In this document: piece after piece, positions 1-8,213 of the stretch
Numbering within the stretch: position 1 is the stretch's first letter
Layout of the letters: each line of letters opens with the position of its first letter
From: Clostridia bacterium
GTDB lineage: Bacteria; Bacillota; Clostridia; TANB77; CAG-508
Assembly: GCA_017517685.1 (NCBI GenBank)
Contig: JAFWYK010000007.1
Location: 1 to 64,000, forward strand
Direction: 5' to 3'
Length of the DNA stretch: 64,000 nt
Translations under genes and position numbers: made by a program
The notes under the pieces: model-generated
What the model was told of the DNA's origin: nothing
The model's input: only the letters and a program-made list of their open reading frames with translations
Database searches by the model: none

Positions 1-33
1 AAAATAAAAATCTTTTATATAAAATGAATATAG

Positions 34-72
34 GGTTCAAGTTTATGAAAATAAAATCTGAGCCGTTTTTTT
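34..72 (+). terminator. Intrinsic terminator of an upstream gene
   Basis: GGTTCA (34-39) can pair with TGAGCC (59-64) through a longer imperfect stem, followed by a run of seven T. It probably ends a transcription unit that starts left of the window. Confidence 0.5.
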
Positions 73-176
73 GTTAGAATAAAGAAATTATCCTGCTTTG
101 CACATTTTTAAAACATATGGGCGATTTCGTGGGAATTAAATAATGTAAAAAAAATGATAAAAAATTAAAAAAAGTA

Positions 177-205
177 TTGAATTATGAAAAGAAACGTTGT
201 ATATT
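177..205 (+). promoter_or_regulatory. Sigma-A type promoter of the ECF sigma gene
   Basis: TTGAAT (177-182), a 17-bp spacer and TATATT (200-205) lie about 30 nt ahead of the start codon. I see no ECF-type -35/-10 here, so this sigma gene does not look autoregulated by its own class of promoter. Confidence 0.6.
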
Positions 206-236
206 GTGGCAATAAAAAAATAGGAGGGAAAAACAG

Positions 237-740
237 ATGGAAGAATCGTCGCCCAATTATGATAAGTTGTATAAAAAGTATGAATGGCTTATTTTCAAGG
301 TAATCAAAAAATTTTTTAGAAATTATGATGAATTAGTAGACATTTGCCATGAAGTTTGGATTGCTTATTATAAAGCTATTGAAAATGGTAAAAGGTTTAA
401 ATCAGAAGAGCATAGAAAAAATTGGTTAGCAAAAGTAGCATATTATATAGCGATGGATGCATATCAAAAAAAGATTAGATTTGAATATGTAGATTATAAT
501 GAAAAACTGATTGAAAAAATACCAACATCTAGTGTTGAAAGTCCAATGTTAGATTTAGTTTTAGAATTATATGAAAGACTAAAACCTAATTATAAAGAGA
601 CTTTTAATCTTTTTTATTTTAAGTGTTTAAAGGTATCTGAAATCAGTAAACAATTAAATATTTCAGAAAATGCAGTTAAGAAAAGGCTAGAAAGAGCAAG
701 AAAAACAATTAAGGAAGCTCTAACTAGAAGTGGTTATTAG
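237..740 (+). CDS. ECF-type RNA polymerase sigma factor
   Basis: Alternative sigma factor of the extracytoplasmic-function group, which redirects RNA polymerase to a small promoter set. At 167 aa it has only region 2 (about residues 8-78, with the NWLAKVAYYIAMDAYQ helix of 2.3/2.4) and region 4 (about 110-162, helix-turn-helix VSEISKQLNISENAVKKRL), the usual ECF layout. A strong site (AGGAGGG, 222-228) sets the ATG at 237. The next gene starts at or just before its stop, so the two are probably translationally coupled. That partner has no zinc-binding anti-sigma motif or membrane segment, so how this factor is restrained is not obvious. Confidence 0.88.
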   Translation: MEESSPNYDKLYKKYEWLIFKVIKKFFRNYDELVDICHEVWIAYYKAIENGKRFKSEEHRKNWLAKVAYYIAMDAYQKKIRFEYVDYNEKLIEKIPTSSVESPMLDLVLELYERLKPNYKETFNLFYFKCLKVSEISKQLNISENAVKKRLERARKTIKEALTRSGY

Positions 741-1584
741 TATGAGGACGAAGAAAATATCTTTAAAACCAGGTTTAATAAATTATAGTGACTTTGAGTA
801 TGGAAAAAAGCTTGAAGGAAGTATGAAAAATAGATTTTTAACAGAAAAATTATTTTTAAAGCCATTATATAGAAAAGTTTCAATTAAAGATTTTAGATAT
901 ACGGAATTATTTCCAATGAATAATGTTAATGTTGAGTTGTTTTGTAAAGATTGTATGTGTAAAAGAAACTTTCAATTTGCTCATATAGGAGAGGATATTG
1001 CAAAAAGAGAATATGATGAGCCAGGACAAATATTAACAGAACAACAAAGTAAAATTAGAGTTAAGAAAGCATTTAAGAATTATAATTGGATATACTTTGT
1101 AGGAAAAGCGGAATGTGAACATAGTATAATTTCTATATTTGAAAGAGTGGATAATAATTTTATTAGAAAAATTGGACAATCACCAAGTCCAGAAGAAATG
1201 AATGAAAATATACAAAAACCACCAATAGATAGATTTATTCGTATGTATATGAAACCATTTTTTGTAGAACAAATAAATAGAATATCTAATAAAGAAGTAA
1301 GGAAAATAAAATTAAAATATAGGCTAAATAAGTATAATCCTTTATATGAAAAAAGTATGGAAGATGGAATGGAGTTTGAAGAATTTAGAAAATTAAAAGA
1401 TGAAATAGAGATTTCTGAATCTAAAGAACTTGTTGAAATATATAATAAATTATATAACATTCCTTATGGCAAAGCTGCAGAACAATTTGATTTTGCAAAA
1501 GTACAAAAAAGAAGAAAAAATGTAAAATTAGAAGATGTGGAACTAGAGGAACTTGAGCAAAAAATAACAGTATTTTTGTGGTAA
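730..1584 (+). CDS. Unknown protein co-encoded with ECF sigma factor
   Basis: Function not recognised. A GTG at 730 overlaps the sigma gene by 11 nt and has AAGGAAG about 12 nt upstream; an ATG at 742, one base after the sigma stop, is the alternative. The 284-aa product is soluble and strongly charged, with a cysteine cluster C-x2-C-x-C near residue 75 (CKDCMCKR) that might bind metal. No membrane segment or signal peptide is visible, which argues against a classic membrane anti-sigma factor. Tight coupling to the sigma gene suggests a regulatory partner or a first target, but that is inference. Confidence 0.75.
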   Translation: MVISMRTKKISLKPGLINYSDFEYGKKLEGSMKNRFLTEKLFLKPLYRKVSIKDFRYTELFPMNNVNVELFCKDCMCKRNFQFAHIGEDIAKREYDEPGQILTEQQSKIRVKKAFKNYNWIYFVGKAECEHSIISIFERVDNNFIRKIGQSPSPEEMNENIQKPPIDRFIRMYMKPFFVEQINRISNKEVRKIKLKYRLNKYNPLYEKSMEDGMEFEEFRKLKDEIEISESKELVEIYNKLYNIPYGKAAEQFDFAKVQKRRKNVKLEDVELEELEQKITVFLW

Positions 1585-1645
1585 CAGAAAATTTAACAAA
1601 TTTTCATAAAAAAAACACTAAAAAAATTAGAATTATGTGTATAAT
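1580..1645 (+). promoter_or_regulatory. Promoter block, copy 1 of a duplicated 66-nt unit
   Basis: The block begins GGTAAC, has TTTCA 16 nt later, AACACTA near its middle and ends in TATAAT (1640-1645). A second copy at 1789-1854 has the same spacing throughout and matches at 48 of 66 positions by my count. It overlaps the end of the preceding gene and points at a candidate small RNA. Confidence 0.5.
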
Positions 1646-1651
1646 GATTTT

Positions 1652-1760
1652 ACATTAAAGATAGAAATCTTTTTTTCTAGTATTTAATGAAATAAAAACG
1701 CGTTAAAAATCTTTTTAAAAGATAGACCTGGGGGCTTTGCACAGGTCTGTTTTGCTTTTT
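1652..1760 (+). ncRNA. Candidate small RNA ending in a strong terminator
   Basis: From about 7 nt after the TATAAT of promoter copy 1 to a terminator: AGACCTG (1724-1730) pairs with CAGGTCT (1742-1748), followed by a T-rich tract to 1760. No credible ORF with a ribosome site lies in this ~109-nt stretch, so a noncoding transcript is the simplest reading. It matches no RNA family I recognise. Confidence is limited because the transcript itself is inferred. Confidence 0.4.
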
Positions 1761-1788
1761 ATATACGTTCACAAAATGAACAAGATTT

Positions 1789-1854
1789 GGTAACAAAAAG
1801 TTTTAATAACTTTCACATAAAAAACACTAATAAATTTGTTCTTAGTGATATAAT
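1789..1854 (+). promoter_or_regulatory. Promoter block, copy 2
   Basis: Second copy of the 66-nt block (GGTAAC at 1789, TATAAT at 1849-1854). It lies downstream of the candidate RNA's terminator and about 48 nt ahead of a 31-codon ORF. Confidence 0.5.
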
Positions 1855-1901
1855 TCATTCAAATCAAGTTAATAAAAAAGAAAGGATTATAGGGTGAGGT
1901 T

Positions 1902-1997
1902 ATGGATGAGAAAGTAATAAATGAAATTAAAAATAATTATGAATTCAATAATAATAACGCTATGAACTTTCACAGTGATTCATATTTTGATAACTAA
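1902..1997 (+). CDS. Small 31-aa peptide, unknown
   Basis: ATG at 1902 has GGTGAGG just upstream. The peptide starts MDEKVINEIKNNYEF, is rich in Asn and has no membrane segment. Its stop lies inside an AT-rich hairpin (TAACTAA / TTAGTTA, 1991-2007) followed by seven T, so the mRNA seems to end at the stop codon. Promoter, ribosome site, ORF and terminator form a compact unit, which is the main argument that it is real. Function unknown; it could also be a short regulatory transcript. Confidence 0.4.
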   Translation: MDEKVINEIKNNYEFNNNNAMNFHSDSYFDN

Positions 1998-2016
1998 TTA
2001 TTAGTTAAATTTTTTT
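1991..2016 (+). terminator. AT-rich terminator at the 31-aa ORF
   Basis: Inverted repeat TAACTAA (1991-1997) / TTAGTTA (2001-2007) followed by a T run. It contains the ORF's stop codon. Confidence 0.4.
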
Positions 2017-2109
2017 AAAGGAAAACCTTAGTAATATTCAAAAGTATTTTTTTATAAACCCCAATTATAAAAACATATGATAATATAGCTTAATTTTAGA
2101 ACTTATAAT

Positions 2110-2154
2110 AAACCTTTATTTTTAGAAAAAATCTAAAGTAAAGGTTTATTTTTT
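2110..2154 (+). terminator. Intrinsic terminator ahead of tyrA
   Basis: AAACCTTTA (2110-2118) pairs with TAAAGGTTT (2139-2147), extended by TTTAGA/TCTAAA, then six T. It insulates tyrA. The sequence between 1998 and 2110 holds nothing else I can name. Confidence 0.6.
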
Positions 2155-2184
2155 GTTTATAGATTTGAATTTTAAGAGAGAAAC

Positions 2185-2213
2185 TTGACTAAAAACTGTT
2201 GTGAATATATACT
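2185..2213 (+). promoter_or_regulatory. tyrA promoter
   Basis: TTGACT (2185-2190), 17-bp spacer, TATACT (2208-2213). Confidence 0.65.
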
Positions 2214-2267
2214 AAAATAAGAAAATTTAAAAAAGAAGGAATAGGCTAGAAGGAGAAGCAAAACAAG

Positions 2268-3347
2268 ATGTATAAAATTGGAATAATAGGATTAGGATTT
2301 TTAGGAGGTTCACTTGCAAAAGCACTTAAAAATACTGGTGAAGTTGATTATATAATAGCATTAGATAAATCAGAAGAAAGTTTAAATTTAGCTAAAGAAG
2401 AAGGTGTAATTGAGGATTATTCCTTAGAAATTGATGGTAGATTTTCAGTATGTGATTTTGTTTTTATTTGTACACCAGTTAGTTTTATAGTAGATTATGC
2501 AAAAGCATTAGAAAAAGTAGTAAAACATGATTGCATTATAACTGATACTGGTAGTACTAAAAAATCAATAATAGAATCATTGAAAGACTTAAATGTAGAG
2601 TTTATTGGAGCACATCCAATGATTGGTTCAGAAAGATCTGGTTATCAAACAAGTAAAGATTTATTGTTTGAAAATTCATATTATATAATAACAAAACATG
2701 AAGGTAATAAAGAAGAAAATATAGAAAAATTAAAAGGAATTATAGAACTTATTAAAGCTATACCTGTGATAATTGATTCAGATAAGCATGATTTTATTAC
2801 TGCAGCAATAAGTCATGTACCTCATGTTATAGCATCTAGTTTAGTTAATTTAGTAAAGACTTTAGATGATGAAGCTGAATCTATGAAAATGCTAGCTGCA
2901 GGTGGTTTTAAAGATATTACAAGAATTGCATCATCAGATCCAACTATGTGGCAAAATATATGCTTAGATAATAAAGAAGAAATTCTTAAAGTAATAAGTG
3001 TATTAGAAAATATTATAGATAATTTTAAAGCTGGGATTGATTCAAAAGATAGTACATATGGATTTTTTGATCAAGCTAAAACATATAGAGATAGCTTTAT
3101 TAATAGAAAAATTAATGGAACTACAATGCCAGAACTTAATATTTCAGTAAAAGATGAAAATGGTGCTATTGCTAAAATTACAACAATTCTTAGTGCAAAT
3201 GAAATTGGTATTAAGAATATTGAAGTATTAAATAATAGAGAAAACAATTTCGGTGCATTAAGATTAGTAGTAAGATCGTATGAAGAAAGAGATAAAGGAT
3301 ATGAAGTCTTAACAGGATATGGTTTTGATGTAGTTAAAGTAAATTAA
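2268..3347 (+). CDS. tyrA: Prephenate dehydrogenase with ACT domain
   Basis: Oxidatively decarboxylates prephenate to 4-hydroxyphenylpyruvate with NAD(P)+, the committed step to tyrosine. The 359-aa protein opens with a Rossmann nucleotide motif (GLGFLGG, residues 8-14), carries the HPMIGSERSG block near 115-125 typical of TyrA, a helical dimerisation region (about 170-275), and a C-terminal ACT domain (about 285-359) that in this family usually senses tyrosine. Start is set by AAGGAGAAG. Other aromatic-pathway genes are not adjacent, so it appears as a stand-alone unit possibly co-transcribed with the radical SAM gene 22 bases downstream. Confidence 0.93.
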   Translation: MYKIGIIGLGFLGGSLAKALKNTGEVDYIIALDKSEESLNLAKEEGVIEDYSLEIDGRFSVCDFVFICTPVSFIVDYAKALEKVVKHDCIITDTGSTKKSIIESLKDLNVEFIGAHPMIGSERSGYQTSKDLLFENSYYIITKHEGNKEENIEKLKGIIELIKAIPVIIDSDKHDFITAAISHVPHVIASSLVNLVKTLDDEAESMKMLAAGGFKDITRIASSDPTMWQNICLDNKEEILKVISVLENIIDNFKAGIDSKDSTYGFFDQAKTYRDSFINRKINGTTMPELNISVKDENGAIAKITTILSANEIGIKNIEVLNNRENNFGALRLVVRSYEERDKGYEVLTGYGFDVVKVN

Positions 3348-3369
3348 AAATAGTAAAAGAGAAGTGGGT

Positions 3370-4245
3370 ATGAAAGAAAAAAGATTTCAAAAAGTATATA
3401 TAGAGATAACAAATGTATGTAATTTAAAATGTTCTTTTTGCTTAGAGGGGAAAAGAGAAAAACGCTTTATAACAACAAACGAATTTAAAGAAATAATCTT
3501 AAAAATTAAAGATTATACAAATTTAATAGCACTTCATGTTAAGGGAGAACCACTTCTTCATCCAGAACTTAAAGAAATATTAAGCATTTGTGAAGAAGAA
3601 AATATTATGGTAAATATAACAACTAATGCGACGTTACTAGAAAAAAGATTAGAAACTATTCTTGACTCTAAGGCTGTAAGACAGCTAAATTTGTCACTTC
3701 ATAGTGTAAATAAAAATGAAAATACCAAATTATATAATGTTGATTCATATTTAGATGAAGTATTTAAAGTGTCGAAATTAATTTTAAAACAATCTAATAT
3801 TATTATTTCGTATAGACTATGGAATTTAGAATCATTAGATAAAAACGATGAAAATATAAAGATATTAGATAAGATGGAAAAAGAGTTTGGCATAGATGAT
3901 TTAAGCATAAGAGCTAAAAATGAAAGTTTTGTAAAATTAGCTAAAAACGCATTTTTAAATCAAGATTTTGAATTTACATGGCCAAGTTTAGAAGGAAATT
4001 TTATATCTGATGTTGGAACATGCCAAGGCTTAAGAAGTCAAATTGCAATTTTATCAAATGGTGATGTTGTACCATGTTGTTTAGATCAGGATGGAGAGAT
4101 TAATCTTGGAAATATTTTTAATGAAACTATGGAAGAAATATTAGAAAAGAAAATAACTAAAGAAATTGTTATTGGCTTTGAAAATAGAAAAATTTTGCAC
4201 AATTTATGTAAAAGGTGTGGATTTAGAACAAAGTTTGATAAATAA
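3370..4245 (+). CDS. Radical SAM protein with SPASM-like C-terminus
   Basis: Iron-sulfur enzyme that cleaves S-adenosylmethionine to start radical chemistry. CNLKCSFC (residues 17-24 from the ATG at 3370) is the CxxxCxxC motif for the 4Fe-4S cluster. A GTG six bases earlier is an alternative start; neither has a strong ribosome site. The C-terminal part has further cysteines (VPCC, then NLCKRC near the end) like the auxiliary-cluster SPASM region of peptide-modifying and dehydrogenase-type members. No precursor peptide or maturase is next to it, so substrate is unknown. About 291 aa, normal for a compact member. Confidence 0.85.
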   Translation: MKEKRFQKVYIEITNVCNLKCSFCLEGKREKRFITTNEFKEIILKIKDYTNLIALHVKGEPLLHPELKEILSICEEENIMVNITTNATLLEKRLETILDSKAVRQLNLSLHSVNKNENTKLYNVDSYLDEVFKVSKLILKQSNIIISYRLWNLESLDKNDENIKILDKMEKEFGIDDLSIRAKNESFVKLAKNAFLNQDFEFTWPSLEGNFISDVGTCQGLRSQIAILSNGDVVPCCLDQDGEINLGNIFNETMEEILEKKITKEIVIGFENRKILHNLCKRCGFRTKFDK

Positions 4246-4258
4246 TGAAGGTGGAAAA

Positions 4259-4432
4259 ATGAATAAACCAACTAAAATTTTAATAATAATAGGGTTATGT
4301 GGATTTATACTGTATTTTGTAATAGGTAATATATTATTTTTTATTGGAATGAAGCCTGAAAATGAATCTAATAATAGTGTTGAAGGAAATGCAATAATAA
4401 ATGCAATTGATGAAAATGTATTAATAAATTAG
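4259..4432 (+). CDS. Small single-pass membrane protein
   Basis: 57-aa product. ATG at 4259 follows GAAGGTGG and lies 13 bases after the radical SAM stop. Residues 7-30 form one hydrophobic helix (ILIIIGLCGFILYFVIGNILFF is within it), followed by a short acidic, Asn-rich tail. Function is not recognisable. It is probably translated from the same mRNA as the upstream gene. Confidence 0.6.
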   Translation: MNKPTKILIIIGLCGFILYFVIGNILFFIGMKPENESNNSVEGNAIINAIDENVLIN

Positions 4433-4497
4433 TTAAATATATTAATAGTAAATGGTAGAAAAAACAAATAAAAAATAAATTGATAAAAATTTTATTC

Positions 4498-4526
4498 TTG
4501 ACAGCATGAAAAAAGCATGCTAAAAT
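4498..4526 (+). promoter_or_regulatory. Promoter of lysine-riboswitch transporter operon
   Basis: TTGACA (4498-4503), a 17-bp spacer and TAAAAT (4521-4526). The spacer contains the inverted repeat GCATG-N7-CATGC, a possible repressor site between the two promoter elements. Confidence 0.7.
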
Positions 4527-4559
4527 ATAAAACAATTAAATAATTCTGTTATTGGTTAA

Positions 4560-4745
4560 CCCCAATGACTATTGGTAGAGGTCGCGAGATTTAATAGTAG
4601 AAACATTTTTAGTGGATTTAGACTCCTATATTTGTTTGAAAGGAAATTTCGCCGAAGTTATATTTATGGTCTATAAATAAATATTGCTGGGACATTGCAA
4701 AATATGTAATGAACTGTCACTTATGTGGAGCGCTATCTAGAAACG
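4560..4745 (+). promoter_or_regulatory. Lysine riboswitch (L box)
   Basis: The leader carries the landmarks of the L box in order: GGTAGAGGTCGCG (about 4574-4586), a mid-aptamer AAAGGAAATTTCGCCGAAG block, GCTGGGACA, GAACTGTCACTT and the closing GGAGCGCTATCT arm (about 4727-4738). It is followed by a terminator at 4818 and then the transporter genes. Known L boxes of this layout terminate transcription when lysine is bound, so lysine should shut the operon off. This assigns the downstream ABC system to lysine. Confidence 0.88.
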
Positions 4746-4817
4746 AATAGGTATAATAGTTTTTTAAAAAAATTTATTTATACTTTATTTTGATATTTAT
4801 TTTGTAAAAGATAAAGA

Positions 4818-4864
4818 TTCGTGAATGTTCTATATAAGTAGTCATTCACGATTTTTTGTTTTTT
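4818..4864 (+). terminator. Riboswitch expression-platform terminator
   Basis: TCGTGAATG (4819-4827) pairs with CATTCACGA (4843-4851), then TTTTTT. Its position between aptamer and first gene fits ligand-dependent termination. Confidence 0.8.
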
Positions 4865-4941
4865 AAAGAAAATTTAGAAAATAAGAAAGCTTCGATTAAT
4901 CAAGCAGAATATTTAAAAATATTTTTTAAGGAGGTTTTCTT

Positions 4942-5799
4942 ATGAGAAGAATTTTAAGAAACGTTTTAATTATTGCTATTTTAATAGCAGGATGCATACT
5001 TTTAACAGGATGTGCATCAAACAATACCGATGAAGTGGTTTCAGAAGAAACAAAAGTGTTAAGAGTAGGTATGGAATGTGCATACGCACCATATAACTGG
5101 GCTCAAGCAGACAATTCAAATGGAGCGGTTCCAATTGCAGGAAGCAACGAATTTGCTTATGGTTATGATGTTATGATGGCTAAATATCTAGCAGAAAAAA
5201 TGGGATATACATTAGAAGTACATCAAATTGATTGGGATAGTTTACCAGTTGCTTTACAATCAAACAAAATTGATTGTGTTATAGCAGGTCAATCAATAAC
5301 TGCTGAAAGATTACAAACTGTTGATTTTACAACACCATATTATTATGCATCAATTGTAGGACTTACAAATAACTCATCAAATTATGCATCAGCTACAGGT
5401 GTAGCAGATTTAAAAGGAGCAACATGTACATCACAAATAAATACTGTATGGTATGATGTGTGTCTTCCACAAATTGAAAATGCTAATATTTTACCAGCAA
5501 TGGAAACAGCACCACAAATGCTTGTTAGTTTAAATTCAGGTAAAACAGATTTAATAGTAACAGATATGCCAACTGCTATGGCTGCAACAAAAGTATATCC
5601 AGAAATGAAAATATTAGATTTCACAAATTCACAAGATAATTTCAAAGTATCTGAAGAAGAAATTAATATTGGTATTTCAGTAAAAAAAGGAAATTCAGAA
5701 TTATTAAATAGTTTAAATACAGCACTTTCTACTTTAACAACAGATGATTTTGAAAGAATGATGAACGATGCAATTACTGTTCAACCATTATCAAATTAA
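4942..5799 (+). CDS. ABC transporter substrate-binding lipoprotein, probably lysine
   Basis: Extracellular solute-binding protein (family 3, polar amino acids). The N-terminus is a lipoprotein signal with lipobox LTGC and acylated Cys24. The mature part starts with VLRVGMECAYAPYNW, the usual first strand of these two-lobed proteins, and carries the DCVIAGQSITAERLQTVDFT hinge-region block. AAGGAGG precedes the ATG. It is followed by the permease and ATPase genes. Because a lysine riboswitch controls the operon, lysine is the likely ligand, though related cationic amino acids are possible. Confidence 0.9.
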   Translation: MRRILRNVLIIAILIAGCILLTGCASNNTDEVVSEETKVLRVGMECAYAPYNWAQADNSNGAVPIAGSNEFAYGYDVMMAKYLAEKMGYTLEVHQIDWDSLPVALQSNKIDCVIAGQSITAERLQTVDFTTPYYYASIVGLTNNSSNYASATGVADLKGATCTSQINTVWYDVCLPQIENANILPAMETAPQMLVSLNSGKTDLIVTDMPTAMAATKVYPEMKILDFTNSQDNFKVSEEEINIGISVKKGNSELLNSLNTALSTLTTDDFERMMNDAITVQPLSN

Positions 5800-5854
5800 A
5801 CGTTAAAGATAGTAATTATCAAATCATTAAAATATCAAAATAGGAGAGGTAAAT

Positions 5855-6649
5855 ATGAGTTTGCCACAAGATTTTTTTGGAAGAATTATATTTATTATTC
5901 AAAATTATGGTGAGTCTTTACTTAAAGGAGCAGGAACTACCTTACTTATTGCACTAGTTGGAACTATAATTGGATGCTTGATAGGGTTTGTAGTTGGTAT
6001 AATTCAAACTATACCTGTAAGAAAAAAAGACAACCTAGCAAAAAGAATAATTTTAAAAGTTTTAAAGTTAATAATGAACATATATGTAGAAGTTTTTAGA
6101 GGAACTCCTATGATGGTTCAAGCAATGTTTATATATTATGGATCTGCAGTGCTATTTGAAATAAATATGGATATGTGGTTTGCAGCATATTTTATAGTTT
6201 CTATAAACACTGGTGCTTACATGGCAGAAACTGTAAGGGGAGGTATATTATCCGTTTCAGATGGCCAAACAGAAGGAGCAAAAGCAATTGGTATGAATCA
6301 TTTTCAAACAATGCTTTATGTAATACTTCCACAAGCAATTAGAAATATTATGCCACAAATTGGTAATAACTTAATAATTAATATTAAAGATACTTGTGTA
6401 TTATCTGTAATAGGAACAGTCGAATTATTCTTTGCTACTAAATCAGTAGCAGGAACATATTATACATTCTTTGAAGCGTATACAATTACAATGGTAATGT
6501 ATTTATGCATGACAGTATTCTTTTCAAAATTATTGAGAGTTTTTGAATCTAAGTTAAATGGACCAGAAGATTATAGTTTGGCAACAACTGATACTCTTGC
6601 ATATACTAGTGGTCTTTTAAAATATCCTTCAAAAAAGGGGGTGGATTAG
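5855..6649 (+). CDS. Amino-acid ABC transporter permease
   Basis: Membrane channel subunit of the lysine-type importer. At 264 aa it has about five hydrophobic segments and the permease-ATPase contact motif [20 protein letters not shown] near residues 145-165. The family is the His/Glu/Gln/Arg polar amino-acid permease group, which works as a dimer. It lies 55 nt after the binding-protein gene with its own AGGAGAGG site and one base ahead of the ATPase gene. Confidence 0.92.
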   Translation: MSLPQDFFGRIIFIIQNYGESLLKGAGTTLLIALVGTIIGCLIGFVVGIIQTIPVRKKDNLAKRIILKVLKLIMNIYVEVFRGTPMMVQAMFIYYGSAVLFEINMDMWFAAYFIVSINTGAYMAETVRGGILSVSDGQTEGAKAIGMNHFQTMLYVILPQAIRNIMPQIGNNLIINIKDTCVLSVIGTVELFFATKSVAGTYYTFFEAYTITMVMYLCMTVFFSKLLRVFESKLNGPEDYSLATTDTLAYTSGLLKYPSKKGVD

Positions 6650-6650
6650 T

Positions 6651-7388
6651 ATGAAAGAAAACATTATAACAATTAATCATTTGATGAAAAAGTTTGGAGA
6701 TAATGAAGTATTAAAAGATATTAATTTTTCTGTAAGAAAAGGAGATATAACAAGTATCATTGGTGCTTCAGGATCTGGAAAATCAACGCTTTTAAGATGT
6801 GTTAATCTTTTAGAAAATCCAACTGGTGGAGAGATATTTTATAAAGGAGAGAATATTCTTTCTAAAAAAGATGAATCTGGATATAGAACAAAAGTTGGAA
6901 TGGTATTTCAAAACTTTAATTTGTTTGAAAATATGAATGTTCTAAAAAATTGTACTATTGGTCAAGAAAAGGTTTTGAAAGTATCAAAAGAAGAAGCAGA
7001 AAATAAAGCGAAGTTTTATTTGGAAAAAGTTGGAATGCTTCCATATATAAATGCTAAGCCAAAACAATTATCTGGTGGACAAAAACAAAGGGTTGCTATT
7101 GTAAGGGCTTTAGCGATGGAGCCAGAGGTACTTCTATTTGATGAACCAACATCAGCATTAGATCCACAAATGGTAGGAGAAGTATTATCTGTAATTAAAG
7201 CTTTGGCTGAAGAGGGATTTACTATGATAATAGTTACTCATGAAATGCAATTTGCAAAAGATATTTCAAATCATGTTGTGTTTATGCATAAAGGTATAAT
7301 TTTAGAAGAAGGAACTTCTGATGAAATTTTTGTTAGTCCAAAATGTAATGAGACAAAAGAATTTTTAAGTAGATTTATATCTTGTTAA
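6651..7388 (+). CDS. Amino-acid ABC transporter ATPase
   Basis: Energises the importer by ATP hydrolysis at the cytoplasmic face. Walker [10 protein letters not shown] (38-46), Q-loop in [11 protein letters not shown], signature LSGGQKQR (about 140-147), Walker [13 protein letters not shown] and switch His in VTHEMQFA are all present; 245 aa is the standard length. The promoter for the manganese riboswitch starts at its stop codon, so the operon probably ends here, although no separate terminator stands between them. Confidence 0.94.
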   Translation: MKENIITINHLMKKFGDNEVLKDINFSVRKGDITSIIGASGSGKSTLLRCVNLLENPTGGEIFYKGENILSKKDESGYRTKVGMVFQNFNLFENMNVLKNCTIGQEKVLKVSKEEAENKAKFYLEKVGMLPYINAKPKQLSGGQKQRVAIVRALAMEPEVLLFDEPTSALDPQMVGEVLSVIKALAEEGFTMIIVTHEMQFAKDISNHVVFMHKGIILEEGTSDEIFVSPKCNETKEFLSRFISC

Positions 7389-7410
7389 TAGATTGATTTT
7401 GATGTATAAT
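7382..7410 (+). promoter_or_regulatory. mntP promoter overlapping the upstream stop codon
   Basis: TTGTTA (7382-7387), 17-bp spacer, TATAAT (7405-7410). The -35 hexamer includes two bases of the preceding TAA. Confidence 0.6.
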
Positions 7411-7413
7411 GAT

Positions 7414-7492
7414 TCTGATAAGGGAGTAGTTAGCATATTGAATATGTAATAAAGACCAACATACTGATATTAATTTATCTGGCTTTATTTTA
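7414..7492 (+). promoter_or_regulatory. yybP-ykoY manganese riboswitch
   Basis: AAGGGAGTAGTTAGC (from about 7420) and GACCAACATACTGAT...TCTGGCTTT (about 7454-7488) match the two conserved internal-loop strands of the yybP-ykoY aptamer, which senses Mn2+. It sits directly before a terminator and the mntP exporter gene, the textbook association. Known members switch exporter genes on when Mn2+ is high. Confidence 0.82.
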
Positions 7493-7499
7493 AATAATG

Positions 7500-7543
7500 A
7501 GACTTATTTTTACAAAAAGATTTTGTGAAAATGAGTCTTTTTG
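7500..7543 (+). terminator. Terminator of the Mn riboswitch
   Basis: A long stem, AGACTTATTTTTACAAAA (7500-7517) with its partner ending in AGTCT (7534-7538) using several G-U pairs, followed by five T. It is placed to be read through when Mn2+ binds the aptamer. Confidence 0.75.
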
Positions 7544-7579
7544 TATGATATTTTATTTGTTAATGTTTAAGGAGAAATT

Positions 7580-8149
7580 ATGGGATTATTAGAGTTAATA
7601 CTAATTGCAGTTGGCCTTGCTATGGATGCATTTGCTGTATCTGTATGTAAAGGATTATCTATGAAGAAAATGGACATAAAAAAAGCTTTAATTATAGGAT
7701 TATATTTTGGAGGTTTTCAGGGTGGAATGCCACTTCTTGGATACATTTTGGGTGTAGGTTTCCAAGAAAAAATTCAAGCTGTAGATCATTGGATTGCTTT
7801 TGGACTTTTAGTTTTTATAGGAATCAATATGATAAAAGAAGCTTTATCAAAAGATGAAGAAGACGAATGTAATGATAAAGTTGATTTTAAAACTATGATT
7901 GTTCTTGCTATTGCAACAAGTATAGATGCTTTAGCAATAGGAGTAACATTTGCATTCTTAAAAGTAAATATCATGTTAGCAGTATGCTTAATTGGAATAA
8001 TTACATTTATTATTTCTATGCTAGGTGTAAAAATAGGAAATGTATTTGGTGATAAATATGAGAAAAAAGCTGAAATTGCAGGTGGTGTAATTTTAATAAT
8101 TTTAGGTACAAAAATATTACTTGAACATTTAGGGGTTTTAGTATTATAA
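7580..8149 (+). CDS. mntP: Manganese efflux pump MntP
   Basis: Exports Mn2+ across the cytoplasmic membrane. The 189-aa protein has six hydrophobic segments in two repeated halves, each with an acidic membrane motif: [12 protein letters not shown] near residue 15 and [12 protein letters not shown] near 113, the family's metal-binding signature. The start has AAGGAG. The yybP-ykoY riboswitch directly upstream independently supports the assignment. Confidence 0.93.
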   Translation: MGLLELILIAVGLAMDAFAVSVCKGLSMKKMDIKKALIIGLYFGGFQGGMPLLGYILGVGFQEKIQAVDHWIAFGLLVFIGINMIKEALSKDEEDECNDKVDFKTMIVLAIATSIDALAIGVTFAFLKVNIMLAVCLIGIITFIISMLGVKIGNVFGDKYEKKAEIAGGVILIILGTKILLEHLGVLVL

Positions 8150-8213
8150 AAAATGTAGTATACTAAATGTGTTAAAAATAGTATTTAATCGTTAATAAAA
8201 TGGAGTATTAGTT

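Noticed and set aside
1080..1460. 126-codon minus-strand ORF inside the unknown gene
   Set aside because: Antisense shadow of the 730-1584 gene; hydrophobic Ser/Phe/Leu-rich translation typical of reverse-read Lys/Glu codons, no ribosome site.
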